Below, piece by piece: positions 61,685-64,000 of a stretch of 64,000 bases of DNA. Location: assembly GCF_027409185.1 (NCBI RefSeq), contig NC_084474.1:28582382-28646381 (forward strand), given 5' to 3'. Source of the DNA: Cynocephalus volans. Lineage: Eukaryota; Chordata; Mammalia; Dermoptera; Cynocephalidae. Positions within the stretch are counted from its first letter, which is position 1. Every line of letters starts with the position of its first letter. The notes under the pieces are model-generated. The model made no database searches. It was not told where the DNA came from and was given only the letters and a program-made list of their open reading frames with translations. The position numbers were made by a program, and so were the translations under genes.

Positions 61685-62552
61685 AATTATTGATGTTGAA
61701 AACCTTTCATATCCTGATTGGCTATTTGAATATCTTTTTTGGAGAAATGTCTATTTGAGTCCTTTGTCCATTTTTGTTTTTGTTTTTGTTTTTCATTTTA
61801 GGAGTTCTCTGTGTATTCTGGATATCAATTCCTTATCAGATATATGATTTTCAAGTATTTTCTCACATTCTGTGGGTCACCTTTTTATTCTGTTGATAGT
61901 GTCTTTTGGTGTACATAATTTTTAAAAATTTTATAAAGTCCAATTTGCCTATTTTTTCTTTAGTTGCCTATGCCTTTGGAGTCATATTTAAGAAATCACT
62001 ATTTCCAAATCCAGTGTTAGGAAGCTTATCATATGTTTTCTTCTAAGAGTTTATAGTTTTAGATCTTACACTTAGGACTTTGATCCATTTTGAGTTAATT
62101 TTTGTATATAGTGTTCAGTAAGGGTCCAATTCATTATTTTGCATGGGGATATCCAGTTTTTTCCAGCAATATTTATTGAAAAGATTGTCCTTTCCACATT
62201 GAATGATCTGGACATCCTTATAAAAATTTATTTGACCATACATGTAAGGGTTTATTTCTGGGATCTCCATTCTATTCCATTGGTCTATATGTCTGTTTTT
62301 ATGCCAATATCATACTTTTTTGATTATTGTAGCTTTGTAGTAAATTTTGATATCAAAGGCCCTCTAGTGTTGTTATCCTTTTTCAATATTGTTTTGGCTA
62401 TTTGGGGTCTCTTGAGAGTCCACATAAATTTTAGGATGGGCTTTTCTATTTCAGCAAACAATGTCATTGGGATTTTGATAGGGATTGCATTGAATCTATA
62501 GATCACTTTGTGTAGAACTGCCATCTTATCAACCACAATTATTTGAAGTTGA

Positions 62553-62682
62553 TACGACAAGCAAACAGAAAGGACATTGTTGGGGGGGGGGAGGGAGAAG
62601 GGAGGGAGGTTTTGGTGATGGGGAGCAATAATCAGCCACAATGTATATCGACAAAATAAAATTAAAAAAAAAAAAAAACAAT
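62553..62682 (+). mobile_element. Nested, 5'-truncated younger L1 3' end
   Basis: Begins 'acgacaagcaaacagaaagg', then a run of about ten G's at about 62581-62590 with GGGA repeats, 'gcaataatcagccacaatgta' and an A-tail (about 62667-62682). Host L1 text resumes with 'caatattaag'. Same family as 51676-51810. The left junction is uncertain: 62530-62552 matches neither element clearly. Confidence 0.8.
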
Positions 62683-63014
62683 ATTAAGATCTATCAACGT
62701 GAGATGTATTTCCATTATTTGTGCCTTTAATTTTTTCAGCAATGTTTTATAGTTTTCATTGTACTTTTTCACTTCCTTGGTAGGTTAATTCCTAAGTGTT
62801 CTGTTCTCTTGGATGCTATTGTAAATGAAATTGGTTTTTATAATATCCTTTTCAAATCATTTATTATTAGTACATAGAAATGCAACTGCTTTTTGCATGT
62901 TGATTTTGTATCCTGCCACCTTGCTGAATTCATTTATTAGTTCTACCAGTGTTTTTGTGGATTCTTTGGGGGTTTATACATATGAGATCATATCATTGGC
63001 CTACAGAGATAGTT

Positions 63015-63419
63015 TTACTTCTTCCTTTCCAATTTGTGTGGTTTTGTTTCTTTCCCTTGCCTAATTGCTCTGGCAAGAACTTCAAGTACTATGTTGGATA
63101 GAAGTGGTGAAAGTGGGCATTGTTGCCTTGTTCCTGATCTCAGAGGAAAAGCTTTCAGCCTTTCAATATTGATTATAATGTTCACTGTGGGTTTTCCATG
63201 TGTGGCTTTTGTTTTTTTAAGATAGTTTCCTTCTATTCCTAATTTGTTGAGTGTATTTATCATGAAAAAGTGTTGAGTCTTGTCAAATGCTTTTTTCTGC
63301 ATTGAATTGATCATGTAGTTTTCTTCCTTTATTCTGTGAGTGTGATACATTCCATTCATCAATTTGCACCCAAGGAAAAAGTCCCACTTGGTCATGATGT
63401 ATAATATGTTAATATGCAC
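63015..63419 (-). pseudogene. L1 ORF2 reverse transcriptase fragment
   Basis: 134 open codons with L1 RT words in order: QKAFDKTQHFFMINTLNKLG, then [31 protein letters not shown]. The usual RQGCPLSP glycine is glutamine here. The frame breaks before the YADD catalytic box, so it is a non-functional remnant. Confidence 0.9.
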
Positions 63420-64000
63420 TGAATTCAGTTTGTTAATGATTTGCTGAGGATTTTTACATCAATGTTCATAAGGGATTTTGGTCCATAGGTTATTTTTTAA
63501 AATTTTTTATTTTTTCAAGTACTGTCTGCCTGGATTTGGTATTAGGGTAATGATATACTCATAGGATGAGTTAGGAAGTTTTCCCTCCTCTTCAATTTAA
63601 AAACAAAAACAAACAAAAAAACTACTGAGAAGGATTGTTAGTTCTTTAAATGTTTGATAGAATTCCAGAATTCATCAGTGAAGCTATCAGGTCCAGGGCT
63701 TTTCCTTGATGGGAGATTTGTGATTACTGATTCAATCTCCTTACAAGTTACAGGTCTATTTAGATTTTCTGCTTCTTCATGATTTAGTCTTGGTTTCATG
63801 AATCTGTCTATTTCATCTAGATTATCCAGTTTGTTGGCATATAATTGTTTATAGTACTCTCATAATTAATTTTATTTCTGTAGAATCAGTAGTAATGTCC
63901 CTACTTTTATTTCAGATTTTAGTAAGTTAAATCTTTTTTTTTTTTTTTATTCTTAGTCCATCAGCTGAGGGTTTGTCAATTTTGTTGATCTTTTCAAAGA

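Larger units (their letters stand above)
61685..64000 (-). mobile_element. L1 ORF2/3' region, antisense, running off the window
   Basis: Over 2.3 kb of continuous reverse L1: the 3'-side words 'gagttctctgtgtattctggatatcaa', 'tttggagtcatatttaagaaatc' and 'tctattccattggtctatatgtctg', then ORF2 RT coding remnants up to the edge. Frames are broken by stops and shifts, so it is dead. Interrupted by a nested L1 3' end at 62553-62682. Confidence 0.92.

Noticed and set aside
62139..63225. Plus-strand hydrophobic frames in the right-hand L1
   Set aside because: They are antisense shadows of L1 ORF2, whose coding strand is minus.

Overview
The window is mammalian genomic DNA with a single recognisable protein-coding gene, musculin (MSC), on the minus strand at about 45.67-48.63 kb. 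MSC is a two-exon class II bHLH transcription factor gene. The 208-residue reading frame is intact. It has a TATA-like element, a CpG island over exon 1, clean splice sites, a 1,033-bp intron and two AATAAA signals at the 3' end.

Organism: eutherian, from the MIR, L2, L1, MaLR, hAT and mariner fossils. Two SINEs (about 3.1 and 13.4 kb) carry a tRNA-Ile-like promoter, and the second has a perfect 13-bp target-site duplication. They resemble the tRNA-Ile-derived t-SINE/CYN family described from colugos (Dermoptera). No Alu, B1/B2 or carnivore/bat SINE was seen. Dermoptera is therefore the best guess at moderate confidence; it rests on memory of the family, not on a search. In human the order at 8q13.3 is EYA1 - MSC - TRPA1, with MSC on minus; neither neighbour is seen here.

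Layout: 0-45 kb is intergenic DNA rich in ancient repeats (MIR, L2, L1M 3' ends, MER5A and other hAT relics, MaLR LTRs, two mariner MITEs). A few islands look regulatory: a CTCF-like site beside a CpG-dense patch (27.65-27.83 kb), a second CTCF-like site (33.8 kb), a GC-rich block with a full cAMP response element (34.4-35.0 kb), a third CTCF-like site (35.19 kb) and paired NRF1-like sites (39.44 kb). 45-49 kb is the MSC locus, with a perfect (TG)n tract just past the gene end and a long imperfect (CA)n tract in the intron. 49-58 kb is mostly unique sequence with fragmentary MIRs, a polypyrimidine tract, a small minisatellite and a young L1 3' end. 58-64 kb is a dense pile of retroelements: an LTR-like unit, L1 fragments, a MaLR LTR plus internal region, and an L1 ORF2 remnant running off the window with a younger L1 3' end nested in it.

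No CRISPR, operon, functional tRNA/rRNA gene or novel enzymatic system is present. The points most worth a second look are the candidate regulatory islands on the 3' side of MSC and the complementary TG/CA tracts that bracket its second exon. Repeat family names are from recalled consensus sequences and boundaries are approximate.
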